Below are positions 7,744-17,368 of a stretch of 64,000 bases of DNA, in pieces. The DNA comes from Paenibacillus arenilitoris (lineage in GTDB: Bacteria; Bacillota; Bacilli; Paenibacillales; Paenibacillaceae). Numbering within the stretch: the first letter of the stretch is position 1; each line of letters starts with the position of its first letter. Made by a program: the position numbers and the translations under genes. Under the pieces are notes generated by a model. The model saw only the letters and a list, made by a program, of their open reading frames with translations. It ran no database searches and had not been told where the DNA came from. Where the stretch lies: positions 62,001-126,000 of the forward strand of contig NZ_JACXIY010000024.1 of assembly GCF_014705655.1 (NCBI RefSeq), in the 5' to 3' direction.

Positions 7744-9969
7744 ATGAAGAACAAAACTTGGTTTTACCGTCAGCTGTTGGCGTATATTCCGCCCTTTTTT
7801 ACCGTGATCACGTTTATTTTCTTTATTTTTTTTCATACGCTCAGCGAACAAAGCCGGAAAGAAGCCGTTAAAGCGAACGAAACATTGCTGGTGCAGGCGA
7901 TGGGCTCCATTGATTCCTCGTTAAAGACGATCGAAGAGTCGCTGATTACGGAGCTGTTGAAGAATGAAGACCTCTCCGCTTTTTATAACGGCGGCAAGCA
8001 GGACGATTATTATTTAAATATTCGCGTCGTTAACTTTATGAGAGACTTTATGGCGTCTCATCCGATTGTAGATTCCATCTATCTTGTCCGGAATCGCGAC
8101 GAGTTCGTTTTAAGCAACTCTATGAACAATAGCTTAAGGGAGTATATGGATTATTCCTTTATCGAGCCCTATCTGAATCAGGCGGGAACTCGCTGGACGG
8201 GCTCCAGATCCTTTCAAGAATTTGAAATTATCGAGCCCCGGCAGGTTGCGACGCTTGTGTTGAAGGCGCCGTTCGTAAGGAACGGGGAAGGTTTTTTTGT
8301 CGTTAATGTTTCGCCCGGCAAGATGAAGCGTCTTGTCGATAACATGTTTTCCGCGAATATTAGCTTTTTACGGGTATTGGACTCGAGAAATCACAATATT
8401 TTTTCGGTTTATGACGATGGGACGGAGAAGGAAAAAGTCGTCTCTCACGTATCTTCCCCATTAACCGGATGGAAATATGAAAGCGGTCTCGTGCACGGAA
8501 CGCTCGCCAATCTTGCCTATCAATTGCATAGTACATGGTTCTTTATCGGGTTTCTAATGGTTGTTGCCGGCGTTCTATGGATGGTATTCGTGACAAAGAG
8601 AAGCTACAAACCGATCGAGCAGATCGTTTCCCAAATCCAGAAGTTTTCCCAAACAAAGGCGAGCGCGCTGCTGAAGAAAAACCGCCAAGATGAATTTGCC
8701 TTTATCGAATCGGCGCTGAATGACATGCTGGCGCAGTCCAACAGCTTTCAGCAGCGATACCGGGAGGATCTGCATCTCAAAAAGGCCTACTTATTCCAAC
8801 AGCTGCTGGACGGACAATATCCTCAAAGCTTAACCCAGTGGGAATCCCAGAGGGAAATGATGCAGTTGAACGACCTGGATAAACGTCAGGTCGTCTGTGC
8901 CGTAGAGATCGACGATTACGGTCAATTTTTAAGCAAATATACGCATCAGGATCAATATTTATTGAAATTCGCGATCAAAAGCGTCATTCAAGAAACCGCG
9001 CAGAAGTGCGGCGGGAACCTTTGGGCCGAGTGGATTTTCAGCTCTAAGCTGGGCATTCTGCTTCAAATTGAGGATGGCCAAGACCCGGAACGAGTCGAGA
9101 TGAACATTCTGGAGAACGCCCGCGCCTGGATTGAGCAGAATCTGAAGCTGACCATTACGATAGGAGTCGGCGAGCCTGTAAAGGGCCATGCTCTCATCCC
9201 GGAATCGTATGCGCACGCCCTGCATGCTTTGAAATATAAGATGACCCTTGGCGACAATAAAGTGATTTTTTATTCCCGGATGGTTCGGGAAGAACATGAG
9301 AAATCTTTCGATTATTTTCAACTGGTCCATTCCATGGCGCAGTCCTTCCGGCTCTCCCGGGAGGATTGGCGGAATCAGTATGACACCGTCATGCGCAGTA
9401 TCGGACAAGATGTGTGGAACCGGGATAACGTTCTAAGCATAGCCGATTATATGATTTATTCCATCGGACGGGAAATGGGCCTTATGCCCAAGGAGTTTCA
9501 GGAGCTATGGACCGGCGTGGGGCAGCAGTCTTTAGAAGAGGCGCTGCGATCGTCGGAAACGCTGGACCGGTTGGATTCTCGTTTCAAAGAAGCGCTGGGC
9601 AAGCTGTTTGAACGGATGCGTCACCTCCAAGAACAACGGGGCAGCTCCGACAAGATTAGAGAGATCCGAGAGTATATGGAACGGGAGTATCGGAATCCCG
9701 ATCTGTCCTTGGATTATCTGAGCGACCGCTTCCATATCAATTCGAAGTCTCTCAGCAAGCTGTTTAAGGAGGAAACCGGGCAAAAGTTCGTCGATTATCT
9801 CATTGAACTCCGAATCCGAAGCAGCCAAAAATTGCTTGAACGGACAAATCGGCCCATTGCCGAAATTGCGGAAGAAGTCGGTTATACGAACGTCATTTCT
9901 TTTGGCCGAATGTTCAAAAAGATCGTAAATCTATCCCCGGGAGAGTACCGGGAACATGCCGGAAAATAG
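7744..9969 (+). CDS. Membrane-bound AraC-family regulator (sensor and DNA-binding output in one protein)
   Basis: 741-residue one-component regulator. It has a membrane segment at about residues 13-33 (AYIPPFFTVITFIFFIFF), an extracellular sensory region to about 255, a second membrane segment around 260-282 (TWFFIGFLMVVAGVLWMVFV), and a linker. A central cytoplasmic region follows, and the C-terminal AraC domain holds two helix-turn-helix units (LSLDYLSDRFHINSKSLSKL and IAEIAEEVGYTNVISFGRMF) with the closing PGEYRE. No kinase or receiver domain is present, so ligand sensing outside the cell is transmitted directly to DNA. Start supported by caaggaggcgcgc before the ATG. It probably activates the adjacent transporter and glycosidase genes of locus 1. 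Confidence 0.88.
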   Translation: MKNKTWFYRQLLAYIPPFFTVITFIFFIFFHTLSEQSRKEAVKANETLLVQAMGSIDSSLKTIEESLITELLKNEDLSAFYNGGKQDDYYLNIRVVNFMRDFMASHPIVDSIYLVRNRDEFVLSNSMNNSLREYMDYSFIEPYLNQAGTRWTGSRSFQEFEIIEPRQVATLVLKAPFVRNGEGFFVVNVSPGKMKRLVDNMFSANISFLRVLDSRNHNIFSVYDDGTEKEKVVSHVSSPLTGWKYESGLVHGTLANLAYQLHSTWFFIGFLMVVAGVLWMVFVTKRSYKPIEQIVSQIQKFSQTKASALLKKNRQDEFAFIESALNDMLAQSNSFQQRYREDLHLKKAYLFQQLLDGQYPQSLTQWESQREMMQLNDLDKRQVVCAVEIDDYGQFLSKYTHQDQYLLKFAIKSVIQETAQKCGGNLWAEWIFSSKLGILLQIEDGQDPERVEMNILENARAWIEQNLKLTITIGVGEPVKGHALIPESYAHALHALKYKMTLGDNKVIFYSRMVREEHEKSFDYFQLVHSMAQSFRLSREDWRNQYDTVMRSIGQDVWNRDNVLSIADYMIYSIGREMGLMPKEFQELWTGVGQQSLEEALRSSETLDRLDSRFKEALGKLFERMRHLQEQRGSSDKIREIREYMEREYRNPDLSLDYLSDRFHINSKSLSKLFKEETGQKFVDYLIELRIRSSQKLLERTNRPIAEIAEEVGYTNVISFGRMFKKIVNLSPGEYREHAGK

Positions 9970-9978
9970 ATGAAATTA

Positions 9979-10020
9979 CCAAGCCCAGCATGGCGGAAGC
10001 CTTGCTGGGCTTGGTTTTTT
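9979..10020 (+). terminator. Strong terminator after the AraC regulator
   Basis: ccaagcccagca (9979-9990) pairs perfectly with tgctgggcttgg (10003-10014) and is followed by six T. The remaining ~190 bases to 10211 hold the promoter region of the transporter operon; a clear -35/-10 pair was not found, as expected for an activator-dependent promoter. Confidence 0.88.
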
Positions 10021-10211
10021 TAAAATTATAAGAATTTAAATCGAAAAAAGTTTACCCGCGCAAAAACATTTAGTCCCTTAACCAATCTCCCAGTGGCTGA
10101 AAAAGCTCGTCCCGGGGAAACAGGTTGATTGAGCGATAATTGTATATTGAAGCAAATAGACCGACTCCTTTAAGATGAGCCCATCCCACAACAAAGCAAA
10201 GGAGAGCGGAA

Positions 10212-11177
10212 ATGACAAAAACTTTAGAAAAAGCGCTTCCGCCGGTGAACGCGGCTTTTTCATCTCAGCGTAAAAAACAAACCGTCCAAAAAATAACGAG
10301 GCATTGGCAGTACTATCTGCTCGTCGCATTACCGCTGCTGTATGTTCTTATCTTTAAGTACCTCCCGATGTTCGGGGTCTTGATCGCTTTCAAAGAATAC
10401 AACGTCGTGCAAGGGATTCTAAACAGCCCCTGGGCAGGCTTTAAGTATTTCGAGCAGCTTTTCCAGGCTCCTTTTTTCTGGCAGTACTTAAGGAACACGC
10501 TGGAGATTTCGCTGTACGGGTTGCTGGTCAACTTCCCTCTGCCCATCATCTTGGCGCTGGCACTCAATGAAATACGCAACGGCTTGTTCAAAAAATCGGT
10601 TCAAATGGTCACCTATGCGCCTTACTTTATTTCAACGGTAGTTATCGTGTCGATTCTCATCGTTAATCTATCGCCCAATGTTGGATTGGTAAGCAATATT
10701 TTCAGGGCGCTTGGCATGGAACCGGTTGATTTTTTGGGAAAATCGGAGCTCTTTAAGACGATCTATGTCTTTTCGGACGCCTGGCAGTACACAGGGTACA
10801 GTGCGATCATCTATATTGCCGCTTTATCCGGCGTCAACCAGGAGCTGTACGAAGCAGCCAAAGTGGACGGGGCCACCCGCTGGCAAAAAATCATCAATAT
10901 CGATATCCCTAGCCTGGTTCCCATTATCGTTATTCTGTTGATTCTGAACTTGGGGAATACGATGAGCGTCGGCTTCGAAAAGATTTATTTGATGCAAAAC
11001 CCGCTCAATCAAAACACTTCCGAAGTCATCTCGACCTATGTGTATAAAGTCGGATTGCTGGGCGCGAATTTCAGCTTTTCGGCGGCGATTGGCCTCTTTA
11101 ACTCCGCAGTCAATTTTGTCCTGCTTATTTTCGTGAACTTCATCTCAAGAAAAATAACGTCCAACAGCTTATGGTAG
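10212..11177 (+). CDS. Sugar ABC permease, LplB/YteP type
   Basis: First membrane subunit of a carbohydrate importer, 321 residues, about six membrane segments. The EAA loop that docks the ATPase reads LYEAAKVDGATRWQKIINIDIPSLVP. Opens with the hallmark LPLLYVLIFKYLPMFGVLIAFKEYN of the LplB branch. It works with the next permease and the lipoprotein at 12193 and, as no ATPase is present nearby, with a shared MsmX-type ATPase elsewhere. ATG at 10212 follows aaggagagcgga. Substrate inferred from the co-located GH29 and GH35 genes as fucose- or galactose-containing oligosaccharide. Confidence 0.9.
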   Translation: MTKTLEKALPPVNAAFSSQRKKQTVQKITRHWQYYLLVALPLLYVLIFKYLPMFGVLIAFKEYNVVQGILNSPWAGFKYFEQLFQAPFFWQYLRNTLEISLYGLLVNFPLPIILALALNEIRNGLFKKSVQMVTYAPYFISTVVIVSILIVNLSPNVGLVSNIFRALGMEPVDFLGKSELFKTIYVFSDAWQYTGYSAIIYIAALSGVNQELYEAAKVDGATRWQKIINIDIPSLVPIIVILLILNLGNTMSVGFEKIYLMQNPLNQNTSEVISTYVYKVGLLGANFSFSAAIGLFNSAVNFVLLIFVNFISRKITSNSLW

Positions 11178-11188
11178 GAGGGAATAAC

Positions 11189-12085
11189 TTGAAGGGTATT
11201 AAAATTCGGGAGTCAGCGGCCGACCGCGCGTTCCTTGGAATGGTTTATTTGTTACTGGCAATCGTCCTCATCGTCATTCTGTTTCCGCTCTTGCATATTT
11301 TCAGCGCGTCCTTCAGTTCGCCGGCCGCCGTCACATCCGGCAAAGTATGGTTATGGCCCGTCGATTTCACGCTCATCGGGTACAAAGCGGTTTTTCAAAA
11401 TTCCGATATTTGGATCGGATTCGGCAACTCCTTGTTTTACACCGTATTCGGTACGCTGCTTAATGTCGCTTTTACCGTGGCGATTGCATACCCGCTCGCA
11501 AGGAGAACCTTCGCCGGCCGAAATCTGATGATGATATTCCTCGTCTTTACGATGTTTTTCGACGGGGGGCTCATCCCTAACTACCTTCTGGTCAAATCTT
11601 TGGGCCTTCTGGATACGCGCTGGGCTATGCTTCTCCCTGGAGCCTTCGCCGTCTTTCAGGTGATTATTGCGAGAACCTTTTTCCAAACGACGATCCCTGA
11701 CGAGCTTGTTGAAGCTTCGCAGCTTGACGGCTGCAGCGATATGAAGTTCTTCCTGAAGATCGTGCTGCCGTTATCCAAGCCGATCTTGGCCGTATTAGCG
11801 CTTATGTATGCGGTAGGCCACTGGAACACCTACTTCAACGCCCTGATTTATCTAAGCGATAACGCGAAGTTTCCGCTGCAGATCTTCCTGAGGAACCTGC
11901 TCATCCTGAACTCGGAGAACACGGATATGTACGTCAATATCGATGCCGACACGGTTCGGCAAGGGTTGAAGGATTTGCTTCAGTATTCGCTTATTGTGGT
12001 CGCCAGCCTGCCGGTGTTGATCATTTACCCCTTCGTGCAGAAGCATTTTGTCAAAGGGGTCATGATCGGATCCCTGAAAGGTTGA
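11189..12085 (+). CDS. Sugar ABC permease, LplC/YtcP type
   Basis: Second membrane subunit of the locus 1 importer, 298 residues. EAA loop: LVEASQLDGCSDMKFFLKIVLPLSKP. It ends with HFVKGVMIGSLKG, the usual LplC terminus. I place the start at TTG 11189 because taggaggg, which contains the stop of the preceding gene, lies at ideal distance; the ATG at 11171 would be inside the upstream gene and has no ribosome site. The close spacing indicates translational coupling with the first permease. Confidence 0.88.
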   Translation: MKGIKIRESAADRAFLGMVYLLLAIVLIVILFPLLHIFSASFSSPAAVTSGKVWLWPVDFTLIGYKAVFQNSDIWIGFGNSLFYTVFGTLLNVAFTVAIAYPLARRTFAGRNLMMIFLVFTMFFDGGLIPNYLLVKSLGLLDTRWAMLLPGAFAVFQVIIARTFFQTTIPDELVEASQLDGCSDMKFFLKIVLPLSKPILAVLALMYAVGHWNTYFNALIYLSDNAKFPLQIFLRNLLILNSENTDMYVNIDADTVRQGLKDLLQYSLIVVASLPVLIIYPFVQKHFVKGVMIGSLKG

Positions 12086-12192
12086 GGTTGGAGAACGGAA
12101 AGGTGGTGAGGCTCTAAAAAAGGTCCGCGGAAGACATGCAGGCAGGAGTTTCAATCATGTTGGGGGAAAAACAATAACGGGGAGGATTACTC

Positions 12193-13854
12193 TTGAACAA
12201 GTCATTATTGCAAATAATCGGTTTACTATTGGCAGCAGTCTTGATTTTATCCGCATGCAGCGGCGCCGCAACGGAAAACAACGCGAATTCTTCTTCCGGT
12301 TCCGGAGCAGCCGGGAAGGACGCCGCTTCCGGCAAGCAGGTGGAGTTAAGCGTGTTTGCTCCCCAAGAGGCCGGTATCGAGAATATGGACGTCAACAAAT
12401 TTTCCAAACATATCGAAGAGAAGCTCCATATCAAATTCAAATGGGAAACGACGCCGGGGAATGCATTCGGCGACAAGAAGCAACTGCTGCTCGCAAGCGG
12501 AGACTATCCGGCTTTGATTTTGAATGCGGGGGCAACCAAAGCGGATCAAATCAAATATGGTCAACAGGGCACTTTCATTCCCTTGAATGACCTTATTGAG
12601 CAATATGCGCCGAATATTAAGCAGGCGATGGAGGAAATCCCTAATTTGAAGGAGAGCATGACCGCACCGGACGGTAATATTTATGCGCTTCCTCGCATTA
12701 ACGAATGCCTTCACTGCACGTATTTCCAAAGAGTATGGATCAACAAAGCTTGGCTAGACAAGCTGGGGCTGGACATGCCAACCACAACCGACGAGTTCTA
12801 TAAAGTGCTGAAGGCCTTCAAAGAACAAGATCCGAACGGCAACGGAAAAGCCGACGAGGTTCCGTACTCGACCTCCTCCGACGGAACGTGGGGCGGCGGC
12901 GTGGACACCTTCCTCATGAACGCGTTCATCTATAATGATGCGGGCCGATATTTAAGCGTGAATGAGGGCAAGGTCGCGTACTCCGCAGCTCAGCCGGAAT
13001 GGAAGGAAGGCTTGAAATACCTCAACAAGCTCTTTACCGAAGGCTTGATCGATAAAGGGGCGTTTACCCAAAATGCCGATGCGGTCAAACAGCTTGCCAA
13101 TAAACCGGACCCGTCGGTCGGCGTTATCGGATATGCCAACATCGGCAGCGCTTTTCTCTTGAACGACGAAAATCCGCGGCATAAGGACTATGTCGTACTG
13201 CCGCCGTTGAAAGGGCCCAATGGGGTCCAGTTGGCCGGGTATGCCAAAGGCTTTGGCGGAGGCGAATTCGTCATTACGAATAAAGCCGCCGAAGAGGAGA
13301 AGATTGCGGCGATTCGCTTGGCCGATTACCTCTTCAGCGAAGAAGGAACCGTCATGACGACTTGGGGCTTTGAAGGAAAGGGATGGAAGAATGCCGAAGA
13401 AGGACAGGTCGATTATAACGGGAATCCGGCGAAATATGACGTCATTACGAAAGCTCCTTCGGCAAGCGGAGAAGTGACGCTGGATGAAACATGGTGGCAG
13501 CTTGGGACGATGAAGATGCTCAATTCGATTCGCGAAGCCTTCGTGGCCCCGGAGGATCCGCTCAGCGCGGGCGATGGCGCAAGGGATTACCGTTTCTGGC
13601 TGGCTGCCAAACAATACGAGCCGTTCGCAAAACCTGAAGCGGTGTATCCGAGCGATGTCTTCTTTAAGCCGGAGGACGCCCTGACGATCTCTCAAATCGA
13701 GAAGACGCTGACGGATTACGTGAAATCCAGCATGGCCCAATTTATTACAAGCAACAAAGATATCGACAAGGACTGGGATAGCTATATGGAAGGATTCAAA
13801 GGTTTGCAGCTGGAGCAGTATTTGAAAATACATCAAGACGCATTGGATCAATAA
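12193..13854 (+). CDS. Extracellular solute-binding lipoprotein (LplA type)
   Basis: Sugar-binding lipoprotein anchored outside the cell that delivers substrate to the two permeases. 553 residues. The signal peptide ends in a lipobox LSAC with Cys22 as the lipidation site, followed by a Ser/Gly-rich linker and a long type-1 binding domain of the LplA/YtcQ size class (over 500 residues). TTG start at 12193, preceded by ggggagga. It is third in the operon, after the permeases, and a hairpin follows the stop. The ligand is inferred only from the linked fucosidase and galactosidase. Confidence 0.9.
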   Translation: MNKSLLQIIGLLLAAVLILSACSGAATENNANSSSGSGAAGKDAASGKQVELSVFAPQEAGIENMDVNKFSKHIEEKLHIKFKWETTPGNAFGDKKQLLLASGDYPALILNAGATKADQIKYGQQGTFIPLNDLIEQYAPNIKQAMEEIPNLKESMTAPDGNIYALPRINECLHCTYFQRVWINKAWLDKLGLDMPTTTDEFYKVLKAFKEQDPNGNGKADEVPYSTSSDGTWGGGVDTFLMNAFIYNDAGRYLSVNEGKVAYSAAQPEWKEGLKYLNKLFTEGLIDKGAFTQNADAVKQLANKPDPSVGVIGYANIGSAFLLNDENPRHKDYVVLPPLKGPNGVQLAGYAKGFGGGEFVITNKAAEEEKIAAIRLADYLFSEEGTVMTTWGFEGKGWKNAEEGQVDYNGNPAKYDVITKAPSASGEVTLDETWWQLGTMKMLNSIREAFVAPEDPLSAGDGARDYRFWLAAKQYEPFAKPEAVYPSDVFFKPEDALTISQIEKTLTDYVKSSMAQFITSNKDIDKDWDSYMEGFKGLQLEQYLKIHQDALDQ

Positions 13855-13869
13855 GTGTCGTTGCAAGAG

Positions 13870-13895
13870 GCCCATGCTGTCGGCATGGGTCTTTA
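13870..13895 (+). terminator. Hairpin between binding-protein and glycosidase genes
   Basis: cccatgc (13871-13877) pairs with gcatggg (13883-13889), followed by tcttta. The weak T-run suggests partial termination or 3'-end protection, giving more binding protein than enzymes. Confidence 0.6.
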
Positions 13896-13953
13896 TACAA
13901 ACATTCGGACGCATTGTGGATGTCGAATATGCATGAGGAGGATGGTCTATTAA

Positions 13954-15393
13954 ATGGTTACGAACGAGGAAATCCGGTCAGCGGCGCAAGTGACTCCATC
14001 GGATCGGCAATTGGCATGGCAAGAGATGGAGTTTTATGCGTTTATACATTTTACGGTCAATACCTACACGGATCGGGAATGGGGACTCGGAAACGAAGAT
14101 CCGGGAATCTTCAATCCTGTCCAATTCGATGCCGATCAATGGGTCGACGCATGCCGTTCGGCAGGAATGAAAGGGATCATCTTAACCTGCAAGCATCATG
14201 ACGGATTTTGCCTATGGCCGAGCCAATACACGGACCATTCCGTGAAGAAGAGCCCGTGGAAGGACGGTAAAGGAGACATCGTAAAGGAAGTAGCCGCTGC
14301 ATGCCGGCGCGGCGGCTTGAAGCTTGGCGTCTATCTTTCCCCTTGGGACCGGCATGAACGTTCCTATGGCGATTCCCCGGCATATAACGAATATTTTAAA
14401 AACCAGCTTAGAGAATTGTTGACGAACTATGGCGAAATTTTCTGCGTGTGGTTTGACGGGGCTTGCGGGGAAGGGCCTAACGGCAAGCGGCAGGTTTACG
14501 ATTGGGACGGATACTACGCTTTGATCCGCGAATTGCAGCCGAATGCCGTCATTTCCGTGTGCGGACCGGACGTCCGTTGGTGCGGCAATGAGGCCGGGCA
14601 TACCCGGGAATCCGAATGGAGCGTCGTGCCCGCAGCACTGAAAGATAACGAGAAGATTCAGGAAAAATCGCAAAAAGCGGATGACGGCGAGTTTTCCAAA
14701 AGAATCGATACGCAAGACAGCGATCTGGGCAGCAGAAATTTGATTGCGAACGTCCGCGATCTCGCGTGGTATCCGGCGGAAGTAAACACCTCCATCCGTC
14801 CCGGTTGGTTTTATCACGCTTCCGAGGACGATCAAGTAAAGACTTTGGCGGAGCTGCTGAACGTATACTACGGGTCGGTAGGAGGAAACGCGAATTTTCT
14901 GCTGAACCTTCCGCCGGATCAACGCGGATTGATTCACGAGAACGATGTGGAGCGGTTGAAGCAATTCGGCCAAGTAATCGGCGGGATGTTTAAGACCGAT
15001 CTGGCGCAAAATGCCGCCGCCCGCGCCTCGGAAACTTATGATGAAAGCTTTGGCGCGAGCAACCTGTTCGACGGAAACAAGGAAACGTTCTGGCGGCCGA
15101 AGGAAGGCACGGAGCAAGCGGTCATCGAGATCGATTTGAAGGAAGAAGCAGCTTTCAATCGAATCGTATTGATGGAGCATATTCAATCAGGACAACGAAT
15201 TGAAAGCTTTACGCTGGCGTGCAAGGATGAAGAGGGCTGGAAAGAAGTCTATCGCGGCACGATCATCGGATATAAGCGGATTTGCTGCTTCGACGCGGTG
15301 ACTGCCGGATCGATTCGGCTCTCGATTACCGCATCCAGATGGTTTCCGACTTTGTCCAGCTTCGGCGTTTATAAGAGTCCATCGGAGGTGTAA
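13954..15393 (+). CDS. GH29 alpha-L-fucosidase
   Basis: Retaining alpha-L-fucosidase of 479 residues, releasing terminal fucose from glycans. The GH29 hallmarks are AFIHFTVNT near the N-terminus, TCKHHDGFCLWPS, and CVWFDGACGEG, where Asp168 is the expected nucleophile. A C-terminal discoidin-like beta-sandwich (about residues 350-475, ASNLFDGNKETFWRP) probably binds sugar. No signal peptide, so the enzyme is cytoplasmic and acts on imported oligosaccharides. ATG at 13954 follows gaggagga. The domain layout resembles the GH29-B branch, which favours alpha-1,3/1,4-fucosides, but this is a family-level guess. Next gene begins four bases after the stop. Confidence 0.9.
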   Translation: MVTNEEIRSAAQVTPSDRQLAWQEMEFYAFIHFTVNTYTDREWGLGNEDPGIFNPVQFDADQWVDACRSAGMKGIILTCKHHDGFCLWPSQYTDHSVKKSPWKDGKGDIVKEVAAACRRGGLKLGVYLSPWDRHERSYGDSPAYNEYFKNQLRELLTNYGEIFCVWFDGACGEGPNGKRQVYDWDGYYALIRELQPNAVISVCGPDVRWCGNEAGHTRESEWSVVPAALKDNEKIQEKSQKADDGEFSKRIDTQDSDLGSRNLIANVRDLAWYPAEVNTSIRPGWFYHASEDDQVKTLAELLNVYYGSVGGNANFLLNLPPDQRGLIHENDVERLKQFGQVIGGMFKTDLAQNAAARASETYDESFGASNLFDGNKETFWRPKEGTEQAVIEIDLKEEAAFNRIVLMEHIQSGQRIESFTLACKDEEGWKEVYRGTIIGYKRICCFDAVTAGSIRLSITASRWFPTLSSFGVYKSPSEV

Positions 15394-15396
15394 CTA

Positions 15397-17172
15397 TTGC
15401 GTACGAATGCAAGCAACAAGACAAGCTTTGAAGTGGTTGGGAACGCCTTCCAATACAATGGAACGCCGGTTCGGCTCATTTCAGGAGCGATGCATTATTT
15501 CCGCGTCGTTCCGGAGTATTGGGAAGACCGGCTTAGAAAACTGAAGGCTTGCGGTTTCAATACCGTCGAGACTTATGTGCCGTGGAACTTTCACGAGCCG
15601 AAGCCGGGGCAATTCTGGTTCGAGGGTATGGCGAATATCGAGCGTTTCATTCAGATTGCCGGGGACATCGGACTGCATGTCATTGTAAGGCCGAGCCCTT
15701 ATATTTGCGCAGAGTGGGAGTTTGGCGGATTGCCGGCGTGGCTTCTTGCCGATGCGGACGTGAAGCTGCGCTGCTATGACGAGAAATTTCTTGAGCGGGT
15801 GGATGCCTACTTCGACGTACTGTTGCCGAGATTGAAGCCGTTGTTATGCACGAACGGCGGACCGATTATTGCGATGCAAATCGAGAACGAGTACGGCAGC
15901 TACGGTAACGATGCCCGTTATCTCGAGTATTTGCGCGAAGGCATGGTCAAGCGAGGCATCAACGTGCTGTTGTTTACCTCCGACGGACCGACCGATGCGA
16001 TGCTGCAGGCCGGAACGGTTCCGGGCGTGCTGGCAACCGTCAATTTCGGGTCCGGTCCGAAGGAAGCCTTTGTGAAGCTTCGGGAATACCGGAACGACAC
16101 GCCGCTGATGTGCATGGAATATTGGAACGGCTGGTTCGATCATTGGGGAGAACCGCACCATACCCGCGACGCTCAGGATGTGGCTTCCGTCCTGGAAGAC
16201 ATGCTGAAGGAGAACGCGTCGGTTAACTTCTATATGTTTCACGGCGGAACGAATTTCGGCTTTTATAACGGGGCCAATTGCCAGCAGAAAGACAAATACG
16301 AGCCGACGATCACGAGCTATGACTATGATGTGCTGCTGAGCGAATCGGGGGAACCGACAGATAAATTTTTCACGGTTCGCAATACGATTTCCAGATATGC
16401 GGATATCGGGGAATTGGAATTGCCCGAACCGATCGGGAAGAAAGCTTACGGCCGCGTGCCGATGACCGAACAAGCCTCTCTGTTTTCCCAGCTTGACCGG
16501 CTTTCAACTCCTGTTCGCATGGCAAATCCGGAAAGAATGGAGAAGCTTGGACAAGACTACGGCTTTATTCTGTATACAACCAGAATCACCGGGCCGAGAG
16601 AGAAGCAAGAGCTGAAGATCCAAGAGGTGCGGGACCGGGCCCTTGTGTTTGTAGACGGACAATATCAAGGCGTGATCGAGAGAGGCAATAACGAAACGAA
16701 GGTCTCGTTCGCCGTTCCGCCGGAAGGCGCCGAAATCAGCATTCTGGTTGAAAATATGGGGCGTATTAATTACGGTCCTTATTTGAAGGATTGCAAGGGA
16801 ATCACGGATGGAGTGCGCCACGGTTTTCAGTTTTTGTTCGACTGGACGATTCACACGCTTCCGCTTGATAACACTTCTCTACTGGCTTACAAGGCGGCTG
16901 GTCCGCAAAATTCGCCGGCCTTTTTCCGAGGAATCCTTCAGGTAGACGAGGCGGCAAAAGATACGTTCCTGGATATGACGGGCTGGACCAAAGGCGTCAT
17001 CTTTATTAACGGGTTCAACCTGGGGCGCTACTGGAACAAAGGGCCGCAGAGCACTTACTATGTTCCCGCTCCGCTCTTGCGGCAGGGGGATAACGAGATC
17101 GTCATCTTCGAACTGCATGGAACGCTCGAGCAGCCTGCAGTGACATTCGCGGATGAGCCGAAGCTCGGTTGA
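15397..17172 (+). CDS. GH35 beta-galactosidase
   Basis: 591-residue glycosidase that hydrolyses terminal beta-galactose. The TIM-barrel N-terminal part has the GH35 pattern: SGAMHYFRV, NTVETYVPWNFHEP, RPSPYICAEWEFGG, AMQIENEYGSYG with acid/base Glu165, and CMEYWNGWFD with nucleophile Glu241. Two beta-sandwich domains follow, ending with FINGFNLGRYWNKGPQ. TTG start with cggaggtg upstream, four bases after the fucosidase stop. No signal peptide. With the fucosidase it could strip Fuc and Gal from xyloglucan side chains, milk or mucin oligosaccharides. Confidence 0.92.
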   Translation: MRTNASNKTSFEVVGNAFQYNGTPVRLISGAMHYFRVVPEYWEDRLRKLKACGFNTVETYVPWNFHEPKPGQFWFEGMANIERFIQIAGDIGLHVIVRPSPYICAEWEFGGLPAWLLADADVKLRCYDEKFLERVDAYFDVLLPRLKPLLCTNGGPIIAMQIENEYGSYGNDARYLEYLREGMVKRGINVLLFTSDGPTDAMLQAGTVPGVLATVNFGSGPKEAFVKLREYRNDTPLMCMEYWNGWFDHWGEPHHTRDAQDVASVLEDMLKENASVNFYMFHGGTNFGFYNGANCQQKDKYEPTITSYDYDVLLSESGEPTDKFFTVRNTISRYADIGELELPEPIGKKAYGRVPMTEQASLFSQLDRLSTPVRMANPERMEKLGQDYGFILYTTRITGPREKQELKIQEVRDRALVFVDGQYQGVIERGNNETKVSFAVPPEGAEISILVENMGRINYGPYLKDCKGITDGVRHGFQFLFDWTIHTLPLDNTSLLAYKAAGPQNSPAFFRGILQVDEAAKDTFLDMTGWTKGVIFINGFNLGRYWNKGPQSTYYVPAPLLRQGDNEIVIFELHGTLEQPAVTFADEPKLG

Positions 17173-17195
17173 GCCAGAAACTATGAAACAACAAC

Positions 17196-17231
17196 AGCGA
17201 AGCCACGCGGTATTTCGGGCTTCGCTTTTTC
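17196..17231 (+). terminator. Terminator closing locus 1
   Basis: agcgaagcc (17196-17204) pairs with ggcttcgct (17218-17226), followed by a T-run. Confidence 0.85.
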
Positions 17232-17296
17232 ATTTTTCGTGAAACCTCACAGCGGATCTGCGTCGCGCGCCGCTCCCGCGGCGGAAGTATCCGCCA

Positions 17297-17324
17297 TTGC
17301 ATGACCGCGATCGATCGCTATAAT
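17297..17324 (+). promoter_or_regulatory. Sigma-A-like promoter for the locus 2 kinase
   Basis: TTGCAT (17297-17302), 16-base spacer, TATAAT (17319-17324), about 45 bases before the kinase ATG. Confidence 0.6.
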
Positions 17325-17368
17325 GGGGATAAAGAAAGCGGTTTATTGCCGCAAACGGGAGGACAGCC

